Below are positions 19,384 to 27,483 of a stretch of DNA of 64,000 bases, one piece after another. Made by a program: the position numbers and the translations under genes. The notes under the pieces were generated by a model, which was given only the letters and a program-made list of their open reading frames with translations, did not search any database and had not been told where the DNA came from. Location: positions 1 through 64,000 of the forward strand of contig CALMQX010000042.1 of assembly GCA_937873315.1 (NCBI GenBank), given 5' to 3'. Position 1 is the first letter of the stretch. Every line of letters begins with the position of its first letter. The stretch is from an uncultured Nostocoides sp. GTDB taxonomy: Bacteria > Actinomycetota > Actinomycetes > Actinomycetales > Dermatophilaceae.

Positions 19384-20214
19384 ATGAGCACCCCGCTTCC
19401 TCCGCCGCCACCACCGCCACCACCGCCCTGGGCCGCAGCAAACCCTCCGGGTCCCGAGGGCTCGATACCACCGTCCGCTCAGACCCCATTGCCTTTGCCA
19501 CCGGGCGGACCTGTGCTACCCCCGCCGGCATACAGCACGGTATCCGCACCCACGCGGGCCCTGGCGATCACTGCCCTGATCCTCGCGCTGGCCGGCTTCC
19601 TGGGGGTCACCGCTGTGGCTGCGTTGGTCATCGGCATCGTCGTGCTGGTCCGACGACTGCCTGGCCGAGCCCTAGGGGTGGCCGCCATGGTCATGTCACT
19701 GCTGTGGCTTGGCGGCATCTACACGTTCTTCTCTTCATCTGCCTGGGATGACTTCAAGCAAGGCGCCGTCGATGCTTTCCGTGACGGCGCCAACGGCCCG
19801 CAGCCGGAGCGCGATCAGAGCGGGCAGATCACGGAACCCACGAATATCCCAGCCGGAAACTTGAAGGTCGGCGATTGTTATCGATCAGCAGGCACGCAGG
19901 CCGATGAGACTGTAGAGGTCGACACGGTGCCCGGTGTTCCCTGCAATCTGACCCACGCATTCGAGGTGTATGCCCTCAGCACGATTCCCGACGGCGCCTA
20001 TCCCGGAGACGATGTGGTCGAAGGTCAGGCCGATAAGGCCTGCACCGACGCCTTCGAGGCATTTGTGGGGACGTCGTACGACGACTCCGTGCTCGATGTG
20101 TACTACTTCTTCCCCACGAAGAGCTCGTGGAATCTCTTGCGGGACCGCACCATCACCTGCAGCGTCTCGGACGGCGAGAGCACGATCGGCAGCCTCAAGG
20201 GCTCCAAGCGCTAG
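19384..20214 (+). CDS. Pro-rich membrane protein, DUF4190 plus septum-formation-like domain
   Basis: This 276-residue protein has four parts. The N-terminus is very Pro-rich (ten prolines in a row encoded by CCN repeats, then more Pro/Gly). Two hydrophobic helices at about residues 58-120 (ALAITALILALAGFLG, AALVIGIVVLV, VAAMVMSLLWLGGIY) match the DUF4190 layout. A short acidic linker follows. The extracytoplasmic domain has paired cysteines (VGDCYRS, VPCNLTHAFEVYA, ACTDAFEAF, TITCSV), like the actinobacterial septum-formation family. The HAFEVYA element is typical. A role at the cell envelope is likely; the link to septation is by family name only. The start ATG has GAAAAGGA upstream. Confidence 0.78.
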   Translation: MSTPLPPPPPPPPPPWAAANPPGPEGSIPPSAQTPLPLPPGGPVLPPPAYSTVSAPTRALAITALILALAGFLGVTAVAALVIGIVVLVRRLPGRALGVAAMVMSLLWLGGIYTFFSSSAWDDFKQGAVDAFRDGANGPQPERDQSGQITEPTNIPAGNLKVGDCYRSAGTQADETVEVDTVPGVPCNLTHAFEVYALSTIPDGAYPGDDVVEGQADKACTDAFEAFVGTSYDDSVLDVYYFFPTKSSWNLLRDRTITCSVSDGESTIGSLKGSKR

Positions 20215-20225
20215 CGCTGTCGGAG
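20201..20225. terminator. Convergent hairpin between the DUF4190 gene and the SPOR-like gene
   Basis: GCTCC and GGAGC enclose the self-complementary AGCGCTAGCGCT, overlapping the TAG stop of the forward gene. It may serve both strands. Confidence 0.4.
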
Positions 20226-20232
20226 CGCGGGC

Positions 20233-20448
20233 TCAGTCCTCGAGGTCCTCGTCGTCCCACCCTTGGGTCGCTCCGCGCTCGTCCCAGGCTTTGTCTTCGG
20301 CGTCCCACCGTTCATTGTTCTCGCGCGCATGCTCCAGGGCTTGAGAAGCATCGGCGTACGAGTCGTAGGGACCCAAGGTGTTGGCGCTCGGACTGCGCGT
20401 CTCATCGGTCTCGACTTGCCGAGTGTCAATGTTGAACCAGTACGCCAT
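20233..20448 (-). CDS. Small SPOR-like protein
   Basis: This 71-residue acidic protein begins MAYWFNIDTRQVETDE and contains LGPYDSYADASQALEHARE, the short repeat expected of SPOR-type small proteins in related actinobacteria. The acidic tail includes WDDEDLED. There is no signal peptide. A strong Shine-Dalgarno (GGAGAGG) precedes the ATG at 20448. It diverges from map, and its candidate -10 box overlaps that of map. Function is unknown. Confidence 0.75.
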   Translation of the reverse strand: MAYWFNIDTRQVETDETRSPSANTLGPYDSYADASQALEHARENNERWDAEDKAWDERGATQGWDDEDLED

Positions 20449-20489
20449 GACCTGACCTCTCCTCTGGTGGACCGGCGGAGCCGCTCCGT

Positions 20490-20499
20490 TGCCTAGACT
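20490..20499. promoter_or_regulatory. Overlapping divergent -10 boxes, SPOR-like gene / map
   Basis: Forward TAGACT (20494-20499) is 7 nt before the map ATG. Reverse TAGGCA (20495-20490) would serve the SPOR-like gene with a leader of about 35 nt. They share the two bases 20494-20495. Confidence 0.5.
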
Positions 20500-20506
20500 C
20501 CACGGT

Positions 20507-21370
20507 ATGCCGAAGACCACGCAGCGCGTCACTCCTGGCGCAGTGTCGCCCCGCCGGGTGGTTCCGGCAGGGATCGCGCGCCCGGAGTACGTGGACCGCC
20601 CGGCGCCCGCCCCCTTTAGCGGCAGCGAAGTCAAAGATGCCGAGACCATCGAGCGGATGCGGATCGCTGGTCGGCTTGCGGCCCTGGCCCTGCAGGCCGC
20701 GGCGGCAGCCATCGCGCCGGGAGTGACGACGGACGAGATCGACCGCGTGGGACACGAGTTCCTGCTCGATCATGGCGCTTATCCGTCCACCCTGGGGTAC
20801 CGGGCCTTCCCCAAGAGCTTGTGTACCTCGGTCAATGAGGTCATCTGCCACGGCATCCCGGACGACCGCGCCTTGCGCGAAGGCGACATCGTCAATATCG
20901 ACATCACGGCCTATATCCATGGCGTGCACGGCGACACCGACGCAACCTTCCCGGTTGGCGAGATTGACCAGGAGTCGGCGCTGCTCATCGAACGCACCCA
21001 CGAGGCCATGCTCCGCGGCATCAAGGCCGCGCAACCGGGTCGCGAGATCAATGTGATCGGCCGGGTGATCGAGTCCTATGCCCGGCGCTTCGGCTATGGC
21101 GTGGTGCGCGACTTCACCGGGCACGGGATTGGCACGCACTTCCACAGCGGCCTGATCATCCCCCACTATGACGCGGCGCCGAGTTACGCCACGATCATCG
21201 AGCCCGGGATGACCTTCACCATCGAGCCCATGCTCAACCTCGGTACGGCATCCTGGGATATGTGGGAGGACGGCTGGACCGTCGTCACCCGAGATCGCTC
21301 CCGGTCAGCCCAGTTCGAGCACACCATCCTCATCACTGAGAATGGCAATGAGATCCTTACCCTCCCCTAG
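20507..21370 (+). CDS. map: Methionine aminopeptidase, type I
   Basis: This 287-residue enzyme removes initiator Met from nascent proteins. An N-terminal extension of about 40 residues rich in Pro and basic residues ([18 protein letters not shown]) is like the MetAP1c form of actinobacteria. The metal ligands are all present: Asp in [10 protein letters not shown] and HGDTDATF, His in GHGIGTHFH, Glu in IEPML and in FEHTILIT. The ATG at 20507 lies 7 nt after TAGACT, so the message is probably leaderless. It is followed by ppgK within 18 bases. Confidence 0.95.
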   Translation: MPKTTQRVTPGAVSPRRVVPAGIARPEYVDRPAPAPFSGSEVKDAETIERMRIAGRLAALALQAAAAAIAPGVTTDEIDRVGHEFLLDHGAYPSTLGYRAFPKSLCTSVNEVICHGIPDDRALREGDIVNIDITAYIHGVHGDTDATFPVGEIDQESALLIERTHEAMLRGIKAAQPGREINVIGRVIESYARRFGYGVVRDFTGHGIGTHFHSGLIIPHYDAAPSYATIIEPGMTFTIEPMLNLGTASWDMWEDGWTVVTRDRSRSAQFEHTILITENGNEILTLP

Positions 21371-21388
21371 GCCAGTGAAGGTAGCCCC

Positions 21389-22159
21389 ATGAGCACAGAG
21401 CTTCCCCTCGGCATCGACGTCGGTGGCAGCGGCATCAAGGGTGCCCCCGTGGACCTGGCGACCGGGGCGCTGGCAGCAGAGCGGTTGCGGATCGACACCC
21501 CGGCGCAATCCACCCCGCAGGCCGTCGCCAAGGTGATTGCCGACATTGTTGACGCCTTTGACGAGGTCCACGATGGCTCACCGATCGGCGTGACCATTCC
21601 TGGAGTCGTGCAGCATGGGGTCGTTAAGACGGCCGCCAATATCGACAAGTCCTGGATCGGCTGCGAGATCGAGAAGATCCTCGAGGACCTCCTGCAACAC
21701 GACGTCGTGGTCGTCAATGACGCGGATGCGGCAGGTGTCGGTGAATTGCACTTCGGCGCCGCCAAGGGCCAGCGTGGACTGGTCATCCTCACCACGCTCG
21801 GCACGGGCATTGGCAGCGCGCTGATCCACGACGGCGTGCTGATTCCGAACTCTGAACTCGGGCACCTGCAGGTCGGTGGACGCGAAGCCGAGAAGTATGC
21901 CGCCAGCTCGATCAAGACGGCCGAGGACCTGTCCTGGGAGGACTGGGCGGCCCGGCTGCAGGAGTACTACGCGCACCTGGAGTACTTGATGTGGCCGGAC
22001 CTCTTCGTGGTCGGTGGCGGGGTCTCCAAGAAGGCCGATAAGTTCCTCCCCCTGCTTGACCTGCGCACGCCGATCATTCCCGCGCAGCTCCGCAACGAGG
22101 CCGGCATTATCGGCGCGGCCGTCTTGGCTACGCAGACCCAGCAGCGGCGGCAGGCCTAG
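21389..22159 (+). CDS. ppgK: Polyphosphate glucokinase
   Basis: This 256-residue ROK-family kinase phosphorylates glucose using inorganic polyphosphate (and usually ATP), feeding glycolysis in actinobacteria. Markers are the phosphate-1 loop [20 protein letters not shown], the catalytic Asp in VVNDADAAG, the phosphate-2 loop [10 protein letters not shown], and [21 protein letters not shown] lies upstream of the ATG. The 3' end overlaps the convergent Cys-rich gene by four bases. Confidence 0.94.
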   Translation: MSTELPLGIDVGGSGIKGAPVDLATGALAAERLRIDTPAQSTPQAVAKVIADIVDAFDEVHDGSPIGVTIPGVVQHGVVKTAANIDKSWIGCEIEKILEDLLQHDVVVVNDADAAGVGELHFGAAKGQRGLVILTTLGTGIGSALIHDGVLIPNSELGHLQVGGREAEKYAASSIKTAEDLSWEDWAARLQEYYAHLEYLMWPDLFVVGGGVSKKADKFLPLLDLRTPIIPAQLRNEAGIIGAAVLATQTQQRRQA

Positions 22160-22356
22160 CGACGCCGGGCCGCGGCAACCACGCTCTTGGGCACCCGGGG
22201 ATCGACGGCATACTCGCGCCGGTCGCGTCGGTCGGCATAGCCCTCCTTCGCCAGTCTCTTGAGCACCACCGGGCACTTCTTGCACCGCGGCTTGGAGTCG
22301 CAACAGGACTTCTTGGCTTTGACCTTGCGTGGGCGGGTCATGGGTTCGGGGCTCAT
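22156..22356 (-). CDS. Small basic Cys-rich protein
   Basis: This 66-residue protein (61 if the ATG at 22341 is used) has the cluster [13 protein letters not shown] and a Lys/Arg-rich background, ending in VVAAARRR. The four cysteines could bind a metal or a small zinc site. It is convergent with ppgK, with overlapping stops. I recall similar uncharacterised actinobacterial proteins but no function. Confidence 0.6.
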   Translation of the reverse strand: MSPEPMTRPRKVKAKKSCCDSKPRCKKCPVVLKRLAKEGYADRRDRREYAVDPRVPKSVVAAARRR

Positions 22357-22393
22357 TCCAATCGACGGTGGGTCGAGCGTGGCGCACCTCGAC

Positions 22394-22520
22394 ATGCCTG
22401 ACGGTACCTTCGCCACGCCTGATCTGACGACGTTCTGCCGCCTGGATGGTCTGGGCTTCGTGGTGACCGGGCAGCGGATCGAGGCGGACCGGCGGTCCTG
22501 GCGTGCCGGGTCCTTGAGGA
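22394..22520 (+). pseudogene. N-terminal fragment of an ISL3-family transposase
   Basis: From ATG 22394 the frame reads PDLTTFCRLDGLGFVVTGQR, the usual N-terminus of ISL3 (IS204/IS1001/IS1096/IS1165) transposases. At about 22490 one base appears to be lost. In the next frame the sequence continues AVLACRVLEERW, the expected following residues. Homology stops by about 22520, and the zinc-ribbon and DDE catalytic parts are absent. No terminal inverted repeat is visible. This is a dead relic between two small reverse-strand genes. Confidence 0.7.
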
Positions 22521-22531
22521 ACGATGGCGCC

Positions 22532-22909
22532 TCAGGGGGTGACCTTCACCGCGCGTCCGGAGACCGCGTCGACGAGCCGACGATCGCCCAGGGCAGCGGT
22601 GAGAGAGAGGTCGACGACGTCGCGACAGTCCTGGCCATGCCCTCCAAGGTGTCGGGTCGAGACCACGGTCACCCTGACCTCCGAGGTATCTTCCTCGACC
22701 CGCTCCACCACGGGTGACCCGCCGCACGTCGGCACGACGAGCTGGAGGGCATTGGCCCCGGACCCGACGGCAGACACGATCTTGGCCTCGCCTCGAAGGT
22801 CGATCCCACGCGTCACGACGAGGACGAGCCCGACGGCAATGAGAGCGACCACACCTACGGCCAGGAAAGGAAGGACCTTGGGAACTCTGGCCCTGTCGAT
22901 CGCGTGCAT
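22532..22909 (-). CDS. Small membrane-anchored protein
   Basis: This 125-residue protein has one N-terminal hydrophobic helix (about residues 10-33; VLPFLAVGVVALIAVGLVLVV) after a short basic head. The extracytoplasmic domain of about 90 residues has two cysteines (VVPTCGGSP and HGQDCRDVV) that could form a disulfide. A TAGAAT box lies about 50 bases upstream of the start. No family recognised. Confidence 0.6.
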   Translation of the reverse strand: MHAIDRARVPKVLPFLAVGVVALIAVGLVLVVTRGIDLRGEAKIVSAVGSGANALQLVVPTCGGSPVVERVEEDTSEVRVTVVSTRHLGGHGQDCRDVVDLSLTAALGDRRLVDAVSGRAVKVTP

Positions 22910-22987
22910 CTTCGCCCTACCTGAGACGCAAAGCGAGTCGATTCCAAGAAGCGTCGATTCTACGCTGATTGGCCTCCGCGTCGAGCG

Positions 22988-23662
22988 TCAACAAGAGGGA
23001 GGTTCGTGGTTCGTCCCGTCAAAGGTCATCGGGGCACCCCCGGCCAAATCGTGGACCACGCTGTGCGCGCCCCCGAGTCGATCCGCCTGGCCCAGATACA
23101 GATCACGCCCTCGCCGCTGCAGCAGACCATCGTGAATGGGGATCGCATGAGGGGCGTTATGCCGGCGGAGGAAGTCCGTCATCTCGCGGCTGCGCTGCCA
23201 CGGCGCGTTCAGCGGGAAGGCCAATACCTCGACCGGACCCGGGTCGCCATCAAGGGCATCCCCGGGGTGGAAGAAGCGCGGCTCTCCCGGCGCCGACAGC
23301 AGCACCCCCACGTTGGTGATCCGCGGAATCTCGTCGTGGATCAGCGCATGCATCGCACCCACCGGCGTCACCGTCAGCTCGCCGAATGTCGTTGTGCCGG
23401 TGTGCGCCTGACCTTCCACCCCCAATTGAGAAAGGACCGCCACGCTCATCGGATCGCACAACACTCGGGCATCGGGATTGGCTCGCACCAGGTCGACGAT
23501 GCGCTCGGGGTCGAGGTGATCCGGGTGCTGGTGAGTGACGAGAATGGCATCGAGATCGCTGACGGTGCCGAGACCATCAGCGAAGTTCCCAGGGTCGATC
23601 AGGACCCGTTGGTCGGCCATCTCCAGCAGCAGGCAGGCGTGGCCCAGATGAGTGACTCTCAT
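22988..23662 (-). CDS. Metallo-beta-lactamase-fold hydrolase
   Basis: This 224-residue protein is of the UlaG/L-ascorbate-6-phosphate-lactonase-like type. It begins MRVTHLGHACLLLEM. It has the metal motif LVTHQHPDHLD, with further ligands in VGAMHA, FFHPGDAL and the C-terminal IPIHDG. It probably hydrolyses a small phosphorylated or lactone substrate; which one is unknown. I chose the ATG at 23662 because the family N-terminus starts here and a TACGGT box lies 6 nt upstream, predicting a leaderless message. Confidence 0.85.
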   Translation of the reverse strand: MRVTHLGHACLLLEMADQRVLIDPGNFADGLGTVSDLDAILVTHQHPDHLDPERIVDLVRANPDARVLCDPMSVAVLSQLGVEGQAHTGTTTFGELTVTPVGAMHALIHDEIPRITNVGVLLSAPGEPRFFHPGDALDGDPGPVEVLAFPLNAPWQRSREMTDFLRRHNAPHAIPIHDGLLQRRGRDLYLGQADRLGGAHSVVHDLAGGAPMTFDGTNHEPPSC

Positions 23663-23770
23663 GGGATCACCGTAGGCCGTGGACGAGCGGGTTCGAGCCG
23701 CTCCCGCACACCAATTCCGGGGGTGGGCTGTCGCTGCCGTTCGCGCACCCTCTAAAGTCCGAGGTTGACT

Positions 23771-23803
23771 CAATGATGAACTCCGGGTGAACGGCAGGTG
23801 AAG
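23771..23803 (-). promoter_or_regulatory. Probable PHO box (PhoP site) upstream of pit
   Basis: On the reverse strand three 11-nt units run head to tail: CTTCACCTGCC, GTTCACCCGGA, GTTCATCATTG. A degenerate fourth follows. This matches the 11-nt direct-repeat design with GTTCACC cores known from Streptomyces PHO boxes. It lies between a TAAAGT -10 candidate (23753-23758) and the pit ATG. Confidence 0.6.
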
Positions 23804-23810
23804 CACCGAG

Positions 23811-24854
23811 ATGGACTCGCTCATGGTGCTCTCCACGATCGCGATCGTGCTCGTGGTCCTCTTCGACTACACCAACGGCTTCCACGACGCTTCCAATATC
23901 ATCGCGCCGGTCATTGCCTCGCGTGCCATGACCCCGATCCAAGCGGTGGCCATCGTGGCCGTCTTCGAGTTCCTCGGCCCAGTCTTGGGTGGCACCGCCG
24001 TCGCGAACACCATCGGCAAATTCGTCACCGTGGATGATGTCATCGCCGATAAGGCCGTGGTCATCATCCTGTGCGGCATCGTGGCCGCCATCGTGTGGAA
24101 CCTCGGCACCTGGTGGATCGGCATCCCCAGCTCATCGAGTCACGCTCTCGTCGGCGGCCTGGCCGGCGCCGTCGTCGTGTCCGTTGGGGCTGACCACGTC
24201 CTGTGGGGATTTGCCGAACTCGGCAAGGGCCACCTTACGGGCGTAACCAAGGTACTGATCGGCTTGGTCATTTCGCCGCTCATCGGCTTCTGGGTCGGCT
24301 TCCTGCTGCAAAAGTTGACTGCCAGCCTGCTCGTGCGCGCCAAGCCCACCGCCAATCGCACCCTGCGCCGCTCTCAATTCCTCACGTCAGCCTGGTTGGC
24401 CTTCTCGCATGGCGCCAATGATGCCCAGAAGTCCATGGGCATCATCACGCTGGTCCTCGTGCTCTCGGGGCGGATCAGCGAATTCGCAGTGCCCTTCTGG
24501 GTGATCCTCACGTGCGCCTCGGCAATCACCCTGGGGATCCTCTCCGGCGGCTGGCGCATCGTACGAACCGTGGGCTTCGGCATCTACAAGATCCGCCCGC
24601 TGCACGCGCTCAACGCCCAGCTCACCTCGGCCGGGGTCATCTATGCCGCGTCTCTGCTCGGGGCCCCGGTCTCGACGACCCACGTCGTGTCCAGCTCGAT
24701 CATGGGCATCGGCTCGGCCGAACGCCCCAAGGCCGTGCGCTGGTCCAAAGCCAAGGAGATCCTCTCCACCTGGCTGATCACCATTCCCGGGTCGGCCGCG
24801 GTGGCGATCGCCTGCTACGCCCTGGTCTGGGCCCTCTGGGCTCGAACCCTGTAA
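23811..24854 (+). CDS. pit: PiT-family inorganic phosphate transporter
   Basis: This 347-residue membrane protein of about ten spans takes up phosphate (as metal-phosphate) with protons. The two family signature repeats are present: DYTNGFHDASNIIAP in the N half and AFSHGANDAQKSMG in the C half. Also present are PSSSSHALVGGL and GAPVSTTHVVSSSI. It is cotranscribed with a DUF47/PhoU-like gene 37 bases downstream, the usual partner. A PHO box lies over its predicted leader, so phosphate-starvation control is likely. Confidence 0.94.
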   Translation: MDSLMVLSTIAIVLVVLFDYTNGFHDASNIIAPVIASRAMTPIQAVAIVAVFEFLGPVLGGTAVANTIGKFVTVDDVIADKAVVIILCGIVAAIVWNLGTWWIGIPSSSSHALVGGLAGAVVVSVGADHVLWGFAELGKGHLTGVTKVLIGLVISPLIGFWVGFLLQKLTASLLVRAKPTANRTLRRSQFLTSAWLAFSHGANDAQKSMGIITLVLVLSGRISEFAVPFWVILTCASAITLGILSGGWRIVRTVGFGIYKIRPLHALNAQLTSAGVIYAASLLGAPVSTTHVVSSSIMGIGSAERPKAVRWSKAKEILSTWLITIPGSAAVAIACYALVWALWARTL

Positions 24855-24891
24855 CCGCACGCCCAGCGTCCCTCAGAGAAAGCAGCCAGTC

Positions 24892-25587
24892 ATGAGCGCA
24901 CAGCCCAACGCAGCCATGAAGCTCGTCCGACGGATCTTCCCCAAGGTTCCGGACTTCTTCGCGCTTCTGCAGGCGCAGTCGTCCTTGGCGGTCACCTCCA
25001 TGAACCAGCTCGTGGAGTTCATGTCGACTGGGCACGCCGAGTACGCCGACGAAGTGAAGGCATTCGAGCGCAAGGCCAGCGTGCTCAAGGAGCAATCCAT
25101 GGCGGCCCTGAACACCGCCTTCTCGACCCCGATGGACCGCGAGGATCTGTACCGGGCGATCTCGACCCTGCACCGGATCACGACCTATGCCCGCACCACG
25201 GTGCGCGAGATGGAGCAACTCCACGTTGCCCCGGACCAGTGGACCAGGGCCATGGCCGAGCACTTGCGGGATGGCGTGGTTGCCCTTGATGAGGGTTACC
25301 AGATGCTCGCAAAGGACCCCGCTGGCGCTGAGGCCAAGGCCGATCGGGCCCGGGTCTCGGAGCGCCGGGTGGAGAAGCAATACCGACTCGCGTTGGCAGA
25401 GCTCTTTGCTCCTGATCAGGACGTCAAGCGGATCCAGCAGATCGAGGGCCCAACCGGCGTGGCGGCATACACGCTGGTGATGGAGGTCTTTAAGACCCGA
25501 GAGATCTATCGGCACCTGTCCAACGCCGGCGACCGGGTCGCTCGGGCCGGGGAGACCTTGCACGACATCGTCGTGAAGTTGGTCTAA
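24892..25587 (+). CDS. DUF47/PhoU-like regulator of Pit
   Basis: This 231-residue, almost wholly helical protein begins MKLVRRIFPKVPDFFALLQAQ after a short lead and contains ITTYARTTVREMEQLHV, DDUF47-type helix pairs and the C-terminal ETLHDIVVKLV. DUF47 proteins resemble PhoU and are encoded next to pit in many bacteria, where they modulate the transporter. AGAAAGCAG precedes the ATG. It ends the operon just before the convergent rnpB. Confidence 0.9.
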   Translation: MSAQPNAAMKLVRRIFPKVPDFFALLQAQSSLAVTSMNQLVEFMSTGHAEYADEVKAFERKASVLKEQSMAALNTAFSTPMDREDLYRAISTLHRITTYARTTVREMEQLHVAPDQWTRAMAEHLRDGVVALDEGYQMLAKDPAGAEAKADRARVSERRVEKQYRLALAELFAPDQDVKRIQQIEGPTGVAAYTLVMEVFKTREIYRHLSNAGDRVARAGETLHDIVVKLV

Positions 25588-25599
25588 GTCCACACTGAG

Positions 25600-25972
25600 G
25601 GGACGAGTCGGGCGATAAGCCGGGTTCTGTCCTGGAGCCGTGCGGCTCCAGGGACGGCCATCCATCTCCGGTGGCTGTTGCCAGCCACCTCTAGCGCCCT
25701 ACCCGGGTGCTCGGGCGGGCCGCCCTTGAACGCACCCTGTCTGGGCTTGCTCCCAGTGGGGTTTACCTAGCCGACCTGGTCACCCAGATCGCTGGTGGTC
25801 TCTTACACCACCGTTTCACCCTTACCAGTCCAGGACTGGCGGTCTGTTCTCTGTGGCACTATCCCGCGGGTCACCCCGGGTGGCCGTTAGCCACCACTGC
25901 GCCCTGTGGAGCCCGGACTTTCCTCGGCGGCGATCGCTCGCCGACGCGGCCGTCTGCCCGACTCGTCCGCCC
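25600..25972 (-). ncRNA. rnpB: RNase P RNA, type A
   Basis: On the reverse strand the transcript begins with GGACGAGTCGGGCAGACGGC and pairs with the 3' end GCCCGACTCGTCC (P1/P2 closing helix). The universal GAGGAAAGTCCGGGCTCC lies near the 5' end and AGAACCCGGCTTATCGCCC near the 3' end. Length of about 370 nt fits a type A catalytic RNA that matures tRNA 5' ends. Ends are approximate to a few bases. Confidence 0.95.
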
Positions 25973-25991
25973 CTGATTGTATGCCCTGACT

Positions 25992-27440
25992 TTAGCCAGC
26001 GTGGAAGCCGACAATGCCGGCCGCGATGTCGGCGCGCTCCAGCCGCACCTGCACGCTCGCGCCCAATCCGCGCCGCTCCCCGCCCGCGAGGCCCAGGATG
26101 GGAGCATCGACCAGTTGGACGATCATGCCCTTCTCGGCCACGTCGACGACTACGGCGGCGAAGCTCTCCCCCACTCGGTCACTGAGGACGGCGGCTTCGG
26201 TGGCATCGGCGCAGGCGCGCTCGACCGCCGATGCGCGCCGACCGGAAACCGCCATGGCTTCCGGCAGCGTCGGTAAGGCATCGACCACCCACGAGGGGAC
26301 CTCGGCATTGCGGACGTGATGCTCGCAGGCGACCAAACCAAAGCGGTCCACGAGTCGCCGCAGCGGCGCCGTGACGTGGGCATAGGGCGCGGCCACGGCC
26401 GCATGTCCGAGTTCCGCGGGCAGGCTGCCGGTCAATGGCGTATACCCGGCACCGCGGAAGAGACCGGTGGCTTCGTGGATGAGGGCGAGGGAGCGCGCCG
26501 AGGTGCGATCCAGGGATCGGATGAACTCGCCGTACGGGAGGTCATCCGGCCACGGTGCCCCCAAAGCTGCGGCCTGGCGACGGAAACGGGCCAGGGCGCT
26601 CGGCGCGGGCGCGGGCATAGTCCGCAGAATCCCCACCTTGGCACCGATCATCAGCTGCGCGGCAGCCATCCCCGTGAGCAGACTGATCTGGGCATTCCAG
26701 TCCTCACTGGCCCGAGGCGGCCGGAACTCCAAGGTGAATCCGCCGTCCGCGTGGCGATTCACCTCTTGCTCCGGCACCGGCAAACTGGCGCCACCACGCA
26801 CCCGCTCCTGCTCAGCCCGCTTGGTCCCGATCTCGCGCAGGAGGACGAAACGCTCATCAGCAGAGCCCCCGGCCACCGCCGCCTCCACCGCGGCATAGTC
26901 CTGCCGCTCCACGGAACGCACCATGGCGCGTCGTAGCTGGGTATCGGTGAGGACGCCATCCCGATCCAGGCGCAGGTCCCAGACATAGGCCGGTCGGACA
27001 GACCCGGGGAGCAGGCTCGCGGCAGCCTCTGATAGCACGGGCGGGTGCAGCGGGACCTTCTCATCGGGCGAGTAGATCGTTTGGCCGCGCTCCCTGGTCG
27101 CCCGGTCCAAGGCTCCCCCAGCCGCGACAAAGGCCGGCACATCCGCAACGGCGTAACGCACCCGGTAGCCCTGCCCGGTGCGCTCCAGGTGCATCGCCTG
27201 GTCAAGATCCATCGAGTCTGGCGGGTCAAGAGTCCAGAACGGAAGGTCCGTCAGGTCTTCTCCTGGCAGGCCCGGTGCCCGCTCGGCGGCCCGCTGCGCC
27301 TCAGCCAGCGCATCCTCGGGGTAGTCATCCGCCACCTGGTGCTCCGCGCGAATGGCGGCAAAGCGCTCGAGCAAAGGCTGGAGGGCCGAGTGCGGCGCCT
27401 CGGCCTCAGTCGGTCGCAGGACAATCCTCGGGTGCGGCAT
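25992..27440 (-). CDS. RNB-domain exoribonuclease
   Basis: This 482-residue protein has a central RNB catalytic domain of RNase II/R type. The acidic cluster is in LDPPDSMDLDQAMHLER, followed by VRYAVADVPAFV, KVPLHPPVLSEAAASLLPG and AAPYAHVTAPLRRLVDRF. An S1-like C-terminal part ends RGLGASVQVRLERADIAAG. It probably degrades RNA 3' to 5'. It lacks the N-terminal cold-shock domains of full RNase R. The ATG at 27440 is 7 nt after TAGATT, so it is predicted leaderless. It diverges from yaaA. Confidence 0.9.
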   Translation of the reverse strand: MPHPRIVLRPTEAEAPHSALQPLLERFAAIRAEHQVADDYPEDALAEAQRAAERAPGLPGEDLTDLPFWTLDPPDSMDLDQAMHLERTGQGYRVRYAVADVPAFVAAGGALDRATRERGQTIYSPDEKVPLHPPVLSEAAASLLPGSVRPAYVWDLRLDRDGVLTDTQLRRAMVRSVERQDYAAVEAAVAGGSADERFVLLREIGTKRAEQERVRGGASLPVPEQEVNRHADGGFTLEFRPPRASEDWNAQISLLTGMAAAQLMIGAKVGILRTMPAPAPSALARFRRQAAALGAPWPDDLPYGEFIRSLDRTSARSLALIHEATGLFRGAGYTPLTGSLPAELGHAAVAAPYAHVTAPLRRLVDRFGLVACEHHVRNAEVPSWVVDALPTLPEAMAVSGRRASAVERACADATEAAVLSDRVGESFAAVVVDVAEKGMIVQLVDAPILGLAGGERRGLGASVQVRLERADIAAGIVGFHAG

Positions 27441-27447
27441 ACGGGTG

Positions 27448-27476
27448 AATCTAGCCCGGTGAGCAGCCACTAGGCT
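27448..27476. promoter_or_regulatory. Divergent promoters of the RNB gene and yaaA
   Basis: Reverse TAGATT (27453-27448), 7 nt before the RNB ATG. Forward TAGGCT (27471-27476), 7 nt before the yaaA GTG. Only 43 bases separate the two start codons. Confidence 0.6.
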
Positions 27477-27483
27477 GCACGCC

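Noticed and set aside
25707..25976. Forward open frame of 89 codons
   Set aside because: It lies wholly inside the RNase P RNA gene on the opposite strand.
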